DNA of 39,955 bases from a virus (IMGVR_UViG_3300046740_000049:1-39955); one strand, 5' to 3'. Shown: positions 22,579 through 30,578, counted from the first letter of the stretch. Translations and numbers: made by a program. The notes: generated from the sequence alone by a model not told the origin.

Positions 22579-22968
22579 TCAGCCGTACCGACGCTGCCAC
22601 TCGCGGGCAAGATCGTCCCTGGAGACGGCTCCTCCGGCCTTGCCGGTGCGGTAGGCGACCCGCTCCTGCTCGGCCTTCTTCCAGGTTTCCTTGAAGTCAT
22701 CCACCGTGGTCAGCCCGTGCTGGCGCATGTACGCCCGGTGCTTGGTGCGGCTGCCGATGTCGGTGCCGTCGGTTGCGACCATGCCCTCGTACTGCCGGTC
22801 CCCCGCCAGGACGTTGTCCAGGGCGTTGCCGCCGGTCGGCGGGAAGTAGCGGTCGGCGGCCTCGCCGCAGCACACCAGCGGGCGGGGGTTGGCGACGTGT
22901 TCGCCGATGGTGCGAAAGACCTCCAGGGTCCTCGCGCACTGGCCGCAGCGAAAGGCGTAGGTGGGCAT
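22579..22968 (-). CDS. FmdB-like zinc-ribbon phage protein
   Basis: 129 residues from ATG at 22968, with GGAGG a few bases upstream; an adjacent GTG codon could add one residue. The N-terminus is a zinc ribbon: PTYAFRCGQCARTLEV, then CCGEAADRYFPP, giving a C-x2-C and CC pair like the FmdB regulatory-domain family. The rest is helical and charged (DDFKETWKKAEQERVAYRTG). Such proteins occur in the head module of many podoviruses; function unknown. The start overlaps the upstream stop (TGATG). Confidence 0.7.
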   Translation of the reverse strand: MPTYAFRCGQCARTLEVFRTIGEHVANPRPLVCCGEAADRYFPPTGGNALDNVLAGDRQYEGMVATDGTDIGSRTKHRAYMRQHGLTTVDDFKETWKKAEQERVAYRTGKAGGAVSRDDLAREWQRRYG

Positions 22969-23159
22969 CACGTCCCTCCGCGCAGGTTGCGCACGATGGC
23001 CGCCGTCTGGTGCGGGCTGCGCTTCTTCACGGGTTTGCCGGTGTCCGCCTCGTTGAACTCCTCGGCCACCTCGGTCGGCGGTGCCTTGACCTTGTCGGGC
23101 TTCCAGCCGTGAGCAACGGCCGCCATGAACCGGGCTTGCTTGGGGGTCGATGAGGGCAT
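22968..23159 (-). CDS. Conserved small podovirus head-module protein
   Basis: 63 residues starting PSSTPKQARFMAAVAHGWKP, a form I recognise from many podovirus head modules (SPKQARFMAAVAHN type) with no assigned function. It has a basic middle and VAEEFNEADTGK before the end. One base separates it from the large upstream gene; its stop overlaps the next start. Confidence 0.7.
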   Translation of the reverse strand: MPSSTPKQARFMAAVAHGWKPDKVKAPPTEVAEEFNEADTGKPVKKRSPHQTAAIVRNLRGGT

Positions 23160-23160
23160 G

Positions 23161-24945
23161 TCAGGGTCCTCCTGAGTCGTCGCGAAGAGCGTTCACCAGG
23201 GCTCCGGCTCCGGCAGCCCCGGCACCTGCGAGCCCCATCGCCTCGGGGGTGGCGCGTCCCAGGTCGGCCTTGCGCATGATCACCATGTCGCGTGCCTGTT
23301 CCGGGCTCACGCCCAGCCGCTTGGCCGTGCGCATGATCAACTGCGAGATCATCTCCAGCTTGGGTGCGCCGATGGGCGAACTGACGCCCGTGGCGTGCGA
23401 GCCCGCGCCCCAGACCAGACCCTGGCCGCCGACGCCGCTCACGCCCATCGGCTCGGCCACCCGCTCGCGGAACATGTCGCCCACGATCTTCATCTCGGGA
23501 ATGGTGGCACTGGCGCGGGGCACGTCCAGCACGCCCTTGGTGGTCTTCCAGTTGCGGGTATCGGGCAGGCCGACGATGCGCGAGAAGTGGGCGTCGCCAA
23601 TCGGGTGCGCGGTCTGGAACCCCGTCTCCGGGACGCCGCTGGCGGTGATGTAGCTTGGGACTTTCGCGCTCCCCATGTCGGGCGTCATGTTGTTCTCGAT
23701 CATGGTCTGCATCGGCTTGACGTGCGCCGTCATGTGGTTCATGTGCCCTGGAATGTGCATCATGTCCTGGGGGAACTGCCCTTGAGCCAGCAGCTTCACA
23801 CGCTGCGGGTAGTCCATCCCACCGTACTTGACGAAGTCGTTCCAGCGGCCCTCGCCCTCCAGCCGGTTCGCCGCAGTGCCGCGCCGAAGCTCGGTCAGGA
23901 CCTCGCTGCTGGGGCTGGACATGCCGGTGAAGTTGTTGAACCGGTTGTACTCCTGGGCTGCACGCTCGGGACCCCACAGGCGCACGTAGTGCTGGTACAT
24001 CGGGTCCATCACGTACCACGGCAGCATCCCCTGCGCCAGATCGGGCCGCTGCAGTGCCTCGTGGGTGATGTCCTGCAGCCGCTGGATGTTGCGCGGGTTG
24101 GACACCGCCAGGGCGGCCTCGTTGGGCTTGCCGCGCTCGCTGGCGAAGTAGGGCCGCTCGGCCGTGGTGCCCTGGCGGGAGCCGCCCTCGGAGATCCCGA
24201 GCAGATCGCCCCGGTCCACGCCGAAAAGCTGCTTCATCGCCGGGTCCTCGGGCGCGACCTTGGCACGCGCCACGAGATCCCTGGGGTTGTCATAGACGCC
24301 CGGATAGGCCACCCGCTGCGGGTCCTGCACCGTGGCGATGCCCTTCGGCCGGCCGGCGGACGCCACGGCCGCAGCCGTCGCGTTCTCGGGGTCGAGCCCC
24401 TCGCGCAGCAGCCGCGCCCGGCCGGACGCCATCGTCGTCGCCTTGGACGCGGCGGCGGCGGCCTTGCTGGTGTCCGACGGCATCGGCATCTCGGACAGCC
24501 CGGCCGACGACACCGCGCCACGCTGCCGGCCCCAGGGGCTCATGTCGCGCGGCGAGGCGAGGTTTTCTTCGGCTTTAAAGGCTGCGGCTCCGAGCTTGGG
24601 CATCTCCGCGCCCACGAGCGGGGCCAGCACGCCGCCGGCTATCGTCTCGGCGACCGGGTTGCGGTTGCCGCTCACCATGCCGTGCTTCTGCATCAGGTCG
24701 CCGAACCACTCGCTGCCCCCGGCGGGCTTCTCGTCAAGCTGGGGCATGTCCTCGGTCTTGAGCAGCCCGAGCTTGTGCCCGGCGTAGCCGTAGCCGGCCT
24801 TGCCCAGGTTGAGCAGGGTGTTGCCCATGTCCACGGGCGCACCCAGCGTCTGGGCTACAAGGCCGCGATTCAGGGCGTCGGTCGTGCCCTGGCCCACGTC
24901 CCGCCGGAACGTGGGGTCGCGCAGCGCATCAAGCAGGGCTGACAT
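23161..24945 (-). CDS. Large head-module protein of unknown function
   Basis: 594 residues. It has a helical N-terminus with Gly-rich hydrophobic stretches (GVLAPLVGAEMPKLGAAAF), an Ala-rich middle, then a compact domain around 300-400 with YVRLWGPERAAQEYNRFNNF, then SSPSSEVLTELRRGTAANRL, a pattern I associate with a family of podovirus proteins of unknown function found beside portal genes. The C-terminus is Gly/Ala-rich (GLAGAGAAGAGALVNAL). It may be an internal or head-closure protein. CTTTAAAG lies in frame as Ala-Phe-Lys-Ala. Confidence 0.6.
   Translation of the reverse strand: MSALLDALRDPTFRRDVGQGTTDALNRGLVAQTLGAPVDMGNTLLNLGKAGYGYAGHKLGLLKTEDMPQLDEKPAGGSEWFGDLMQKHGMVSGNRNPVAETIAGGVLAPLVGAEMPKLGAAAFKAEENLASPRDMSPWGRQRGAVSSAGLSEMPMPSDTSKAAAAASKATTMASGRARLLREGLDPENATAAAVASAGRPKGIATVQDPQRVAYPGVYDNPRDLVARAKVAPEDPAMKQLFGVDRGDLLGISEGGSRQGTTAERPYFASERGKPNEAALAVSNPRNIQRLQDITHEALQRPDLAQGMLPWYVMDPMYQHYVRLWGPERAAQEYNRFNNFTGMSSPSSEVLTELRRGTAANRLEGEGRWNDFVKYGGMDYPQRVKLLAQGQFPQDMMHIPGHMNHMTAHVKPMQTMIENNMTPDMGSAKVPSYITASGVPETGFQTAHPIGDAHFSRIVGLPDTRNWKTTKGVLDVPRASATIPEMKIVGDMFRERVAEPMGVSGVGGQGLVWGAGSHATGVSSPIGAPKLEMISQLIMRTAKRLGVSPEQARDMVIMRKADLGRATPEAMGLAGAGAAGAGALVNALRDDSGGP
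24573..24580. promoter_or_regulatory. CTTTAAAG palindrome 10
   Basis: Inside the 23161-24945 gene, minus-strand reading Ala-Phe-Lys-Ala (GCC TTT AAA GCC). Confidence 0.6.
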
Positions 24946-25180
24946 AGCCGTGTTCCTTGATCCAGGCGTCGCGCTCCTCGGCGGTCGCGCCGCCGTTGGT
25001 GAACCGGGCTGGCATCTCGACGTCGGCGATGGGGACGCCGACGAAGGTGGACTCAGGCTTCGACTCGGCGAGGGCTTCGGCGATGTACTGCTGCTGCAGC
25101 TTCGCCTGGGCTTCCAGGTCGGCCTTGTCCTCCTCGACGTAGTCTTCCCTGGCCTGCTGCTCGACTTGCTTCTTGCTCAT
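24929..25180 (-). CDS. Small acidic helical protein next to portal
   Basis: 83 residues. A long charged helix (KKQVEQQAREDYVEEDKADL, then EAQAKLQQQYIAEALAE) is followed by a short C-terminal part (VEMPARFTNGG; DAWIKEHGYVSP). It lies nine bases after the portal stop and overlaps the next gene by 17 bases. Podovirus portal genes are often followed by such small helical proteins; function not known. Confidence 0.65.
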   Translation of the reverse strand: MSKKQVEQQAREDYVEEDKADLEAQAKLQQQYIAEALAESKPESTFVGVPIADVEMPARFTNGGATAEERDAWIKEHGYVSPA

Positions 25181-25189
25181 GACGTTCTC

Positions 25190-27322
25190 CTACTGGATGG
25201 GCATGCCTGGGGGCGGCCCGCCGGCCCCGGGAGGTGGACCTTGCGGCGGCGGCCCGCCTTGCGGAGGCGGCCCGCCAGCCCCAGGCGGCGGGCCACCCCC
25301 TTGCGGAGGTCCGCCTGGACCCATGATGCTGCCAGCCTGCTGGTTCATCAGGATGGAATGGTGGTGAGTCGCCGCCTTGGCGAGGTTCTCCACTGCCTGG
25401 GTCTTGTTCTTGATCGATTCCGACTTGGTCTTGTCCATCTCGACCTGCTGCGCCGGAGTCGGCGTCGGCGGCTTCGGCGGCTGGGACGCGGCCGCGACCG
25501 CCTGATCCAGCACCGTCTGGATCTCCTTGCTGATCCTGAAGCCGCCCAAGCCCCACTTCATCAACTGCATGACGACCGGGGCTGCCTCGGGGCTGGACTG
25601 GATGAGCGGCGTGACCGACTGGACGAAGGTGCCCACGGCCTGCATGAACTGGGTGCGGCTGTCGCGCTCCTGCGCCCAGTCCACCATCGCCATCGTCTCG
25701 CTCTCCACGCTGATCCGGTAGAACTTGCTGTCCCCGCCCTGCTTCAGGAACGCCACGGCCGCCTGCGCGCCGGCAGCGTCGGGGCTGTGCATGATGTTGG
25801 AGCGGTCGATGATCGTCTGCGGCTGGAAGCGGTCGCAGATGATCTGCGCCCGGATGCGCTGGCCGCCAGCGACCCAAGCTCCAATCTGCTGCTGCTTGAA
25901 CTGCAGCCGGTTGCCGCCGAACTGAGCCTTCAACTGCTGCGCCCCGAGGGTCTCGTCCGGGTTGGTCATGCCGCGCATGATGTCGCCGATGCCCAGGACC
26001 TCGTACAGAGCCTGCTTGATGGTGTCGCGCTGCACGGTGAGCTTCTCGATCACCAGGGCGATGACCTCCAGCGGCACCCAGTCCATCTGACCCTTCAGCC
26101 CGCCCTTCTCGGCGAACGCCGCCCAGTTGTCCACCGGGATCATCTGGTTCTCCATCCCCTCCTGGAAGATGCGGCCGATGGCGGTGCTGTTCTTGTCGTA
26201 GGCACCGACCACCTTGCAAGCCCGGGTCAGGTACTTGATGCGGGTGGTCAGTTCATCGATCTGCTGGTACTGGTCCTGCGCCAGGAGATAGTCGCCGCGC
26301 GGCATCACCTTGGAGGTGGTCAGGTTGGCGATCAGCGGCTGCGGGCAGGGGAAGAAGCCCTTGAGCTTGAGCGGGTCCTCCTTGTAGTCGCAGATCACGT
26401 TGTAGCCCAGGACGTGCCAGTAGGCGCATTCGGTGGTCTTGTCCCAGATCTCGAAGACTCCGGCTTTCTCCCAGGGGTCGTTGATCTGCCCCAGGGCGTC
26501 TCCCTTGCTGCGCTGCTTGCTGACCGGGATGTCCTTGCCGATGGCGTCGCCAAACCGGGCGATCAGCTCCTCGCGGTTCATGTAGACCCGCCGCGCCACC
26601 CAGCGCACGTCCTGCCAGACCCTGGCCGGGCTCCACCAGAAGTCCTCCCAGTAGATGTAGTCTGCCGGCGCGTCCTCGGACGTGATCGCCTCGTACGGCA
26701 CCGCCTCGGACAGCACCTGCCCGGTCTGCGGGTCGGTGGTGGCCGGGACCTCGCTCTCCTCGGTCTCGACCTCGTACCTGTACCAGACCTGCCCCAGGCC
26801 GACGATCAGGTAGTCGCTCACCGCCTGACGTGTGATGTCCGGGTAGGTGGACTCGTCGTCGTCCTCGCAGTCGTTGTTCAGCAGCCGCTGCAGGATGTTG
26901 GCCGCCACGCGGCTGACGTCGTCCTCGCTGTCCTTGTGGGTGTTGCTCACGTCCACGTTGGGCGGCTTGGCGTACAGGCTGCTCTTCAACACCTCGATGT
27001 TGGACCAGAACAGGTTGAACTTGCTGTCCGACTGGTCGAAGGCCGCAGATTCCCGCTCATCGAGATACCGCTGCACGAGCTTGCGCCCCGTCGTGTGGAA
27101 CTTCGTCAGTTCCTTCTTCGCAGCCTGAAGCTCCTTCTCCCAGCGTTGCGCCAACTCGGTCGGGCTCTTGCCACGGTACTGCTCGGGCACCAGCGACTGG
27201 TCGCCGGGCTTCCTGGGCTCCCTGGTGTCCTGGTACTGCTTGCCGTCGTCGGGCTTTGCGCTACCAGTAGGTGCCGGCTGGCCGGGCGCGCCGGGCGTTG
27301 GAGCGGGTGGATAGGTAGCCAT
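25190..27322 (-). CDS. Portal protein
   Basis: 710 residues from ATG at 27322. It matches podovirus portals: an N-terminal Pro-rich arm, helices with RWEKELQAAKKELTKFHTTG, the wing/stem block SKFNLFWSNIEVLKSSLYAKPP, YLIVGLGQVWYRYEVE, and long helices in the C-terminal half (FQEGMENQMIPVDNWAAF; GIGDIMRGMTNPDETLGAQQ). It forms the dodecameric DNA channel. The last ~45 residues are an unusual Gly/Pro collagen-like tail. The CTTTAAAG palindrome sits between the GGAAGG ribosome site and the ATG. It begins two bases after the terminase stop. Confidence 0.85.
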   Translation of the reverse strand: MATYPPAPTPGAPGQPAPTGSAKPDDGKQYQDTREPRKPGDQSLVPEQYRGKSPTELAQRWEKELQAAKKELTKFHTTGRKLVQRYLDERESAAFDQSDSKFNLFWSNIEVLKSSLYAKPPNVDVSNTHKDSEDDVSRVAANILQRLLNNDCEDDDESTYPDITRQAVSDYLIVGLGQVWYRYEVETEESEVPATTDPQTGQVLSEAVPYEAITSEDAPADYIYWEDFWWSPARVWQDVRWVARRVYMNREELIARFGDAIGKDIPVSKQRSKGDALGQINDPWEKAGVFEIWDKTTECAYWHVLGYNVICDYKEDPLKLKGFFPCPQPLIANLTTSKVMPRGDYLLAQDQYQQIDELTTRIKYLTRACKVVGAYDKNSTAIGRIFQEGMENQMIPVDNWAAFAEKGGLKGQMDWVPLEVIALVIEKLTVQRDTIKQALYEVLGIGDIMRGMTNPDETLGAQQLKAQFGGNRLQFKQQQIGAWVAGGQRIRAQIICDRFQPQTIIDRSNIMHSPDAAGAQAAVAFLKQGGDSKFYRISVESETMAMVDWAQERDSRTQFMQAVGTFVQSVTPLIQSSPEAAPVVMQLMKWGLGGFRISKEIQTVLDQAVAAASQPPKPPTPTPAQQVEMDKTKSESIKNKTQAVENLAKAATHHHSILMNQQAGSIMGPGGPPQGGGPPPGAGGPPPQGGPPPQGPPPGAGGPPPGMPIQ
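25198..25322 (-). repeat. GC-rich tandem Gly-Pro repeat at portal 3' end
   Basis: Imperfect tandem units encode GGPP, GGPPPG and QGPPPGAGG blocks in the portal C-terminus. Reading-frame repeats of GGC/CCG-rich units are prone to length change by slippage. Confidence 0.65.
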
Positions 27323-27330
27323 CTTTAAAG
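27323..27330. promoter_or_regulatory. CTTTAAAG palindrome 11
   Basis: Directly before the portal ATG and inside the ribosome-binding window (GGAAGG, then CTTTAAAG, then ATG on the minus strand); it also overlaps the last bases of the terminase stop codon region. Confidence 0.65.
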
Positions 27331-28689
27331 CCTTCCCTGATGGTGCTGCGGCCCGACGGTACTCCACAGTTGCTCCAGGTGGAACGAGTGGGTCAGCGAC
27401 GGGATGATGATCTTCTTGGGCTCCGGGGCCGGCTCCAGGACGACGAGCTTGGCCGCACCCTCCATGAAAGCGTCGGCCGGGTGGCTGCTCCAGTCATGCT
27501 CGGGCTCGGCGCGGAAGGTCTTCGTCTCCTCGTCGTACTTGAAGTGGTACGCCCGCAGAGCCTGCAGCAGCGGCTTGCACGCCTCGTTGTTGCTGATCCG
27601 CACCCGGCGCAGCATCAGCCGGCCGGCGTTGATGCTGTCGGACTTCTTGCGCTGCTCGTTGACCCGGACGTCGCAGCCGGGCCACGGCCGGTCCTGCAGG
27701 AACGTCTCGACAACGGTCTTCTTGGACGCGAAGCTCTTCGCCCTGGCGTCGTGCGGCAGGACCAGGACGTCGGCGTGGGGCTGCTTGGCAAGCCTGGGTA
27801 TCCATTCCTCGGCGTCCATGCCGCTGCCGTCGTCGTAGTGGAAGATCTCCACGCCGCCGCGCATCCTGCGCCACCAGACGAAGGCCGCCTTGTCGCGGTA
27901 GCCGATGTCGGACGTGACCCAGACCTCGTGGATGCCGTCGCTCGTGTCCTCGACCGGGCAGATGCGGCCCTGCTTCTCGGCCTGCTCGACGTAGCGGCCG
28001 AAGATCGCGCCGACGTTGGCCGCCGAGAAGTCGCACTCGTACTCCTGCCGGTACAACTCGTCGGGCATCTCCCTGCGCTCGTCCTCCAGCACCTCCTCGC
28101 GGATGTGCTTGGTCTCGGCCACGCCCAGGTGCGAGTGGAACCAGTGGTCGCTGGTCTTCGCCAACTGGATCAGGTCGTGGAAGTGGTTGTAGCCCCGAGG
28201 TGTGCTGATGAACGCCGCCCAGCCGTCGTTGCCGGCCAGGATGGGGCGGAACATGGACCACGCCCTGGGGTCGCTGAGTGCCGCCTCGCTCATGGTGATG
28301 CCGAACGGGTTGGAGCCCACGAGGTGGTCGAAGTAGTCCGAGCCTACAAGCTGCCAGATCGCCCCGTTCACCAGGGTGATCTTCATCTCGGTCTTGTTGG
28401 TGTCCTCGCGCAGAGCCCGAGGGAACACTTGGTCCAGGGTGCGACGCCCCAGGTTGTCGAAGCCGTCCCAGACGACCTTGCGAGCCTGCTTGTGGGTGGG
28501 CAGCATGTGGAAGTACATCCCCGGCCGCTTGAACGCCGCCTTGGCCGCCTGATGCAGCATGGTGAGGTCCTTGCCGTAGCGGCGCGGCCAGCAGGCCGCA
28601 GCGCGCAGCCCGCCCTTGTCGAAGTAGCGCATGAGGTCGCGCTGGGGCGGGCGACCCGTGAAGCCGTTGGGCAGGCTGATGTCAGGCAT
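27325..28689 (-). CDS. terL: Terminase large subunit
   Basis: 454 residues. The ATPase part has a Walker A-like WPRRYGKD (34-41), Walker B-like FGITMSEA with E135 as catalytic glutamate, and the coupling motif ISTPRG (161-166). The nuclease part has VTSDIGYRDKAAF, where D261 begins the RNase H-like active site, VLPHDARAKS, and the late DWSSHPADAF. It packages DNA into the procapsid through the portal, which is encoded next. It is separated from the small subunit by a methyltransferase and three small membrane-protein genes, an unusual split. Confidence 0.9.
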   Translation of the reverse strand: MPDISLPNGFTGRPPQRDLMRYFDKGGLRAAACWPRRYGKDLTMLHQAAKAAFKRPGMYFHMLPTHKQARKVVWDGFDNLGRRTLDQVFPRALREDTNKTEMKITLVNGAIWQLVGSDYFDHLVGSNPFGITMSEAALSDPRAWSMFRPILAGNDGWAAFISTPRGYNHFHDLIQLAKTSDHWFHSHLGVAETKHIREEVLEDERREMPDELYRQEYECDFSAANVGAIFGRYVEQAEKQGRICPVEDTSDGIHEVWVTSDIGYRDKAAFVWWRRMRGGVEIFHYDDGSGMDAEEWIPRLAKQPHADVLVLPHDARAKSFASKKTVVETFLQDRPWPGCDVRVNEQRKKSDSINAGRLMLRRVRISNNEACKPLLQALRAYHFKYDEETKTFRAEPEHDWSSHPADAFMEGAAKLVVLEPAPEPKKIIIPSLTHSFHLEQLWSTVGPQHHQGRL

Positions 28690-28921
28690 GGGCCGCGTCC
28701 CAGATGCGCTTGCACTGCCCGTGCATCTGCGCCTTCGTCAGCGTGCTGTCGAAGCGCAGCTTGACGATGACGTCCTCGCACAGGTCGTAGGACAGGTCGC
28801 CCTTGCGGCGCGAGACGCGGTGGACGACCAGGGCTACAAGCAGAGCCTCGATGACCGAGGCGACGGCGAGCCCGGAGACCACCCACCAGTTGACGTCCAC
28901 GCACGAGAGCAGTGGCGTCAC
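28682..28921 (-). CDS. Small single-span membrane protein
   Basis: 79 residues from GTG at 28921, with GGAGG six bases upstream and a GTGA overlap with the preceding small membrane gene. One hydrophobic segment (WWVVSGLAVASVIEALLVALV, about 12-32) is followed by a basic patch (HRVSRRK) and a ~40-residue soluble end with two cysteines. By the positive-inside rule the C-terminus would face the cytoplasm. It could be a holin partner or lysis regulator; no family is recognised. It overlaps the terminase start by eight bases. Confidence 0.65.
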   Translation of the reverse strand: MTPLLSCVDVNWWVVSGLAVASVIEALLVALVVHRVSRRKGDLSYDLCEDVIVKLRFDSTLTKAQMHGQCKRIWDAAHA

Positions 28922-29118
28922 ATGTGCCTCCAGCGTGCCATCGGGAGGTCGATGCCGCCGAACAGGATGCCGATCAGCACCAGCACGAAGATCAGGGCGA
29001 TGATCGCCCGCGCCACCATGCCGAAGGGCGGCGGCAGCGGGACCAGCGCGGTGAACACGTACCAGAGGATGCCGAAGACCAGCACCAGGATCAGCAGCGT
29101 GACGAGCATCTCGATCAT
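28918..29118 (-). CDS. Two-span membrane protein, putative holin
   Basis: 66 residues with two hydrophobic segments: MLVTLLILVLVFGILWYVF (4-22) and MVARAIIALIFVLVLIGILF (34-53), joined by a short proline-rich loop (VPLPPPFG). Size and topology fit a class II-type holin or the small Thivi_2564-like phage membrane proteins. Its first span is nearly the same as that of the 34-residue gene just upstream. Lysis function is an inference from topology and neighbours. Confidence 0.65.
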   Translation of the reverse strand: MIEMLVTLLILVLVFGILWYVFTALVPLPPPFGMVARAIIALIFVLVLIGILFGGIDLPMARWRHM

Positions 29119-29121
29119 GGT

Positions 29122-29226
29122 CTAGTCCTCCTTCGTCGTGAGCCAGGGCCGGCAGCGTGCGGTCAGCCATTCGAGCGCGCCGAAGACCAGCACCAGCACC
29201 AGCAGCGTGATGAGCATCGCGATCAT
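29122..29226 (-). CDS. 34-residue single-span membrane peptide, paralogue of the putative holin
   Basis: The start at 29226 has an ideal GGAGGT five bases upstream; the longer upstream frame has none. The sequence is MIAMLITLLVLVLVFGALEW followed by LTARCRPWLTTKED. The first 20 residues match the start of the 66-residue protein downstream at 14 or more positions, so this is a partial tandem duplicate. It has one membrane span and a short soluble tail. It may act as an inhibitor or partner of the holin-like protein. Confidence 0.65.
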   Translation of the reverse strand: MIAMLITLLVLVLVFGALEWLTARCRPWLTTKED

Positions 29227-29240
29227 GATGTACCTCCAGG

Positions 29241-29960
29241 TTACGCCTCGCCGATCCACATGCCTGGGCTCGCCTCGGGCAGCACATCGTAAGCCTCGCG
29301 GCCGAGGACGTCGGGCGGCTGCTCGTGCCACGCATCGCGTGGGATGTCCTCACGCCGCAGGCCGACGCGCCGCATCGCCTGCGACGTCGGCGCAGCGTAC
29401 CGCAGCACCTCGCCGAAGCGGTGCGAGGCGTCGCACACGTCCAGCACGATCACGCGGCCGCCGGGTGCGAGTGCCTTGCGCGCTGCCTTCATCGCCGCCG
29501 ACAGCCGCACATGGCCCAGCACGTAGGCAAGCACCACGAGCATGGCGCGCTCGCGTGGCCGCATGCGGAAGTCGCACAGGTCGCCCAGCCACCGCTCGCC
29601 GTGACACACGCACAGGTCAAGCTGCGCCTTGCTCTGGTTCACCAGGGTGAACCGCAGGTCGGGCCGCAGCATCTGCCAGTAGAACTCCATCCCGCCGACG
29701 CCGCAGCCCAGGCTCACGATGCGTGCGCCCTGGTGCAGGAAGCTGTTGGGCCGGATGGACCGGCGCAGCACCTCGGTGCTGTGCAGCCGCTGGTCCGGCG
29801 AGAGCATGAACAGTTGCAGCACGATGCGCCGCTGGTCCATGAGCCAGCGTGTGACCTCGCCGACCAGCAGGTCGTCAGCGTAGAAGTCGTGAGTCTTTAA
29901 AGCCCCAGTCGCGCACCTACCAGTAACGCAATGCTCGGCTGCCAGGGTCGAGGCGATCAC
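29241..29960 (-). CDS. SAM-dependent methyltransferase
   Basis: 239 residues from a GTG that overlaps the small terminase stop (GTGA). A Rossmann-type class I methyltransferase: motif I IVSLGCGVGG at 81-90, motif II region RFTLVNQSKAQLDL, and a motif IV/V region MLVVLAYVLGHV followed by GGRVIVLDVCDA. No target-recognition domain or DPPY-type DNA adenine motif is present, so a small-molecule, protein or RNA substrate is as likely as DNA. Copy e of the 21-bp element and an in-frame CTTTAAAG lie in its first 25 codons. Its position inside the packaging operon is unusual. Confidence 0.78.
   Translation of the reverse strand: MIASTLAAEHCVTGRCATGALKTHDFYADDLLVGEVTRWLMDQRRIVLQLFMLSPDQRLHSTEVLRRSIRPNSFLHQGARIVSLGCGVGGMEFYWQMLRPDLRFTLVNQSKAQLDLCVCHGERWLGDLCDFRMRPRERAMLVVLAYVLGHVRLSAAMKAARKALAPGGRVIVLDVCDASHRFGEVLRYAAPTSQAMRRVGLRREDIPRDAWHEQPPDVLGREAYDVLPEASPGMWIGEA
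29895..29902. promoter_or_regulatory. CTTTAAAG palindrome 12
   Basis: In codons 20-22 of the methyltransferase gene, minus-strand Ala-Leu-Lys with TTA; 12 bases from copy e of the 21-bp element. Confidence 0.6.
29914..29934 (-). repeat. ATTTCGTTAC-type element, copy e
   Basis: Minus-strand core GCATTGCGTTACTGGTAG inside the 5' end of the methyltransferase gene, in the direction of transcription. Confidence 0.55.
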
Positions 29961-30319
29961 TGCTCTTCCCGGATGATCACCGTCAGCGGGCCGCCGCCAT
30001 CGCCTGCGATCTCGCTGCGGTTGAGCTTGGGAGCAGCGTACTCGGCCAGCATGGCGACCGTCCTGGCCGCTCCTGCCGGGTCAGGCGGCCGCCCGGCACG
30101 CACGAGCTTGCCGTCCGCATCGCGCACGTCTGGCGAGCCCTCGGCGATCTCACGCACCCACTTGGCATAGTTCTTCTCATTGCTCTCAAGCAGCCGGGTG
30201 ATGGTCTCGCGGAAGGTCGTGGTCACCTTGTTGGGCACGCCCGGTTTCCTGCCGCCGCGTTTCTTTAAAGGCGCAGTTCCAGACGGGGCTACTTTTCCGC
30301 TCGGGTCAGGGGTTGACAT
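29957..30319 (-). CDS. terS: Putative terminase small subunit
   Basis: 120 residues from ATG at 30319. A Pro/Ser start with a basic stretch (LKKRGGRKPGVPNKV) leads into a helical middle (FRETITRLLESNEKNYAKWVREIAEG) and a helix AARTVAMLAEYAAPKLNR, with a beta/disordered end (GGPLTVIIREEQ). The KPGVPNK-type basic start followed by helices is common in phage small terminases and in this position, first gene of the packaging block, it probably recognises packaging DNA. No strong Shine-Dalgarno is seen. CTTTAAAG lies in codons 18-20. Confidence 0.65.
   Translation of the reverse strand: MSTPDPSGKVAPSGTAPLKKRGGRKPGVPNKVTTTFRETITRLLESNEKNYAKWVREIAEGSPDVRDADGKLVRAGRPPDPAGAARTVAMLAEYAAPKLNRSEIAGDGGGPLTVIIREEQ
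30263..30270. promoter_or_regulatory. CTTTAAAG palindrome 13
   Basis: In codons 18-20 of the small terminase gene, minus-strand Pro-Leu-Lys (CCT TTA AAG) with TTA. Confidence 0.6.
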
Positions 30320-30399
30320 GGCGCGAAATGTACACCCCAAACGCCGATTCGGGGCCATTTTCAGCCAGCACCACCCATCTAGCACTGGTGCCAAAAACC

Positions 30400-30434
30400 C
30401 CCTCTACGCCCGGTAGCACCACTCAGCACCAGTC
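30400..30434. repeat. Inverted repeat, left arm (35 bp)
   Basis: Reverse complement of 30535-30569 with 33 of 35 matches, including 22 in a row (30400-30421). On the minus strand it starts with two 10-bp units (GACTGGTGCT, GAGTGGTGCT). The arms are 100 bp apart. Confidence 0.85.
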
Positions 30435-30534
30435 TAAATTCCTTGGCAGTTCTGCAATAAATAACACCGCCGCCTGTCCGCCGCCTGCAAGGGGGTCCGC
30501 TCTCCTATCGTCTCTCGCATAACTAAGAATAATT

Positions 30535-30569
30535 GACTAGTGCTGACTGGTGCTACCGGGCGTAGAGGG
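30535..30569. repeat. Inverted repeat, right arm (35 bp)
   Basis: Partner of 30400-30434. It begins with two abutting 10-bp units, GACTAGTGCT and GACTGGTGCT, followed by ACCGGGCGTAGAGGG. Confidence 0.85.
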
Positions 30570-30578
30570 CCAAATCGT

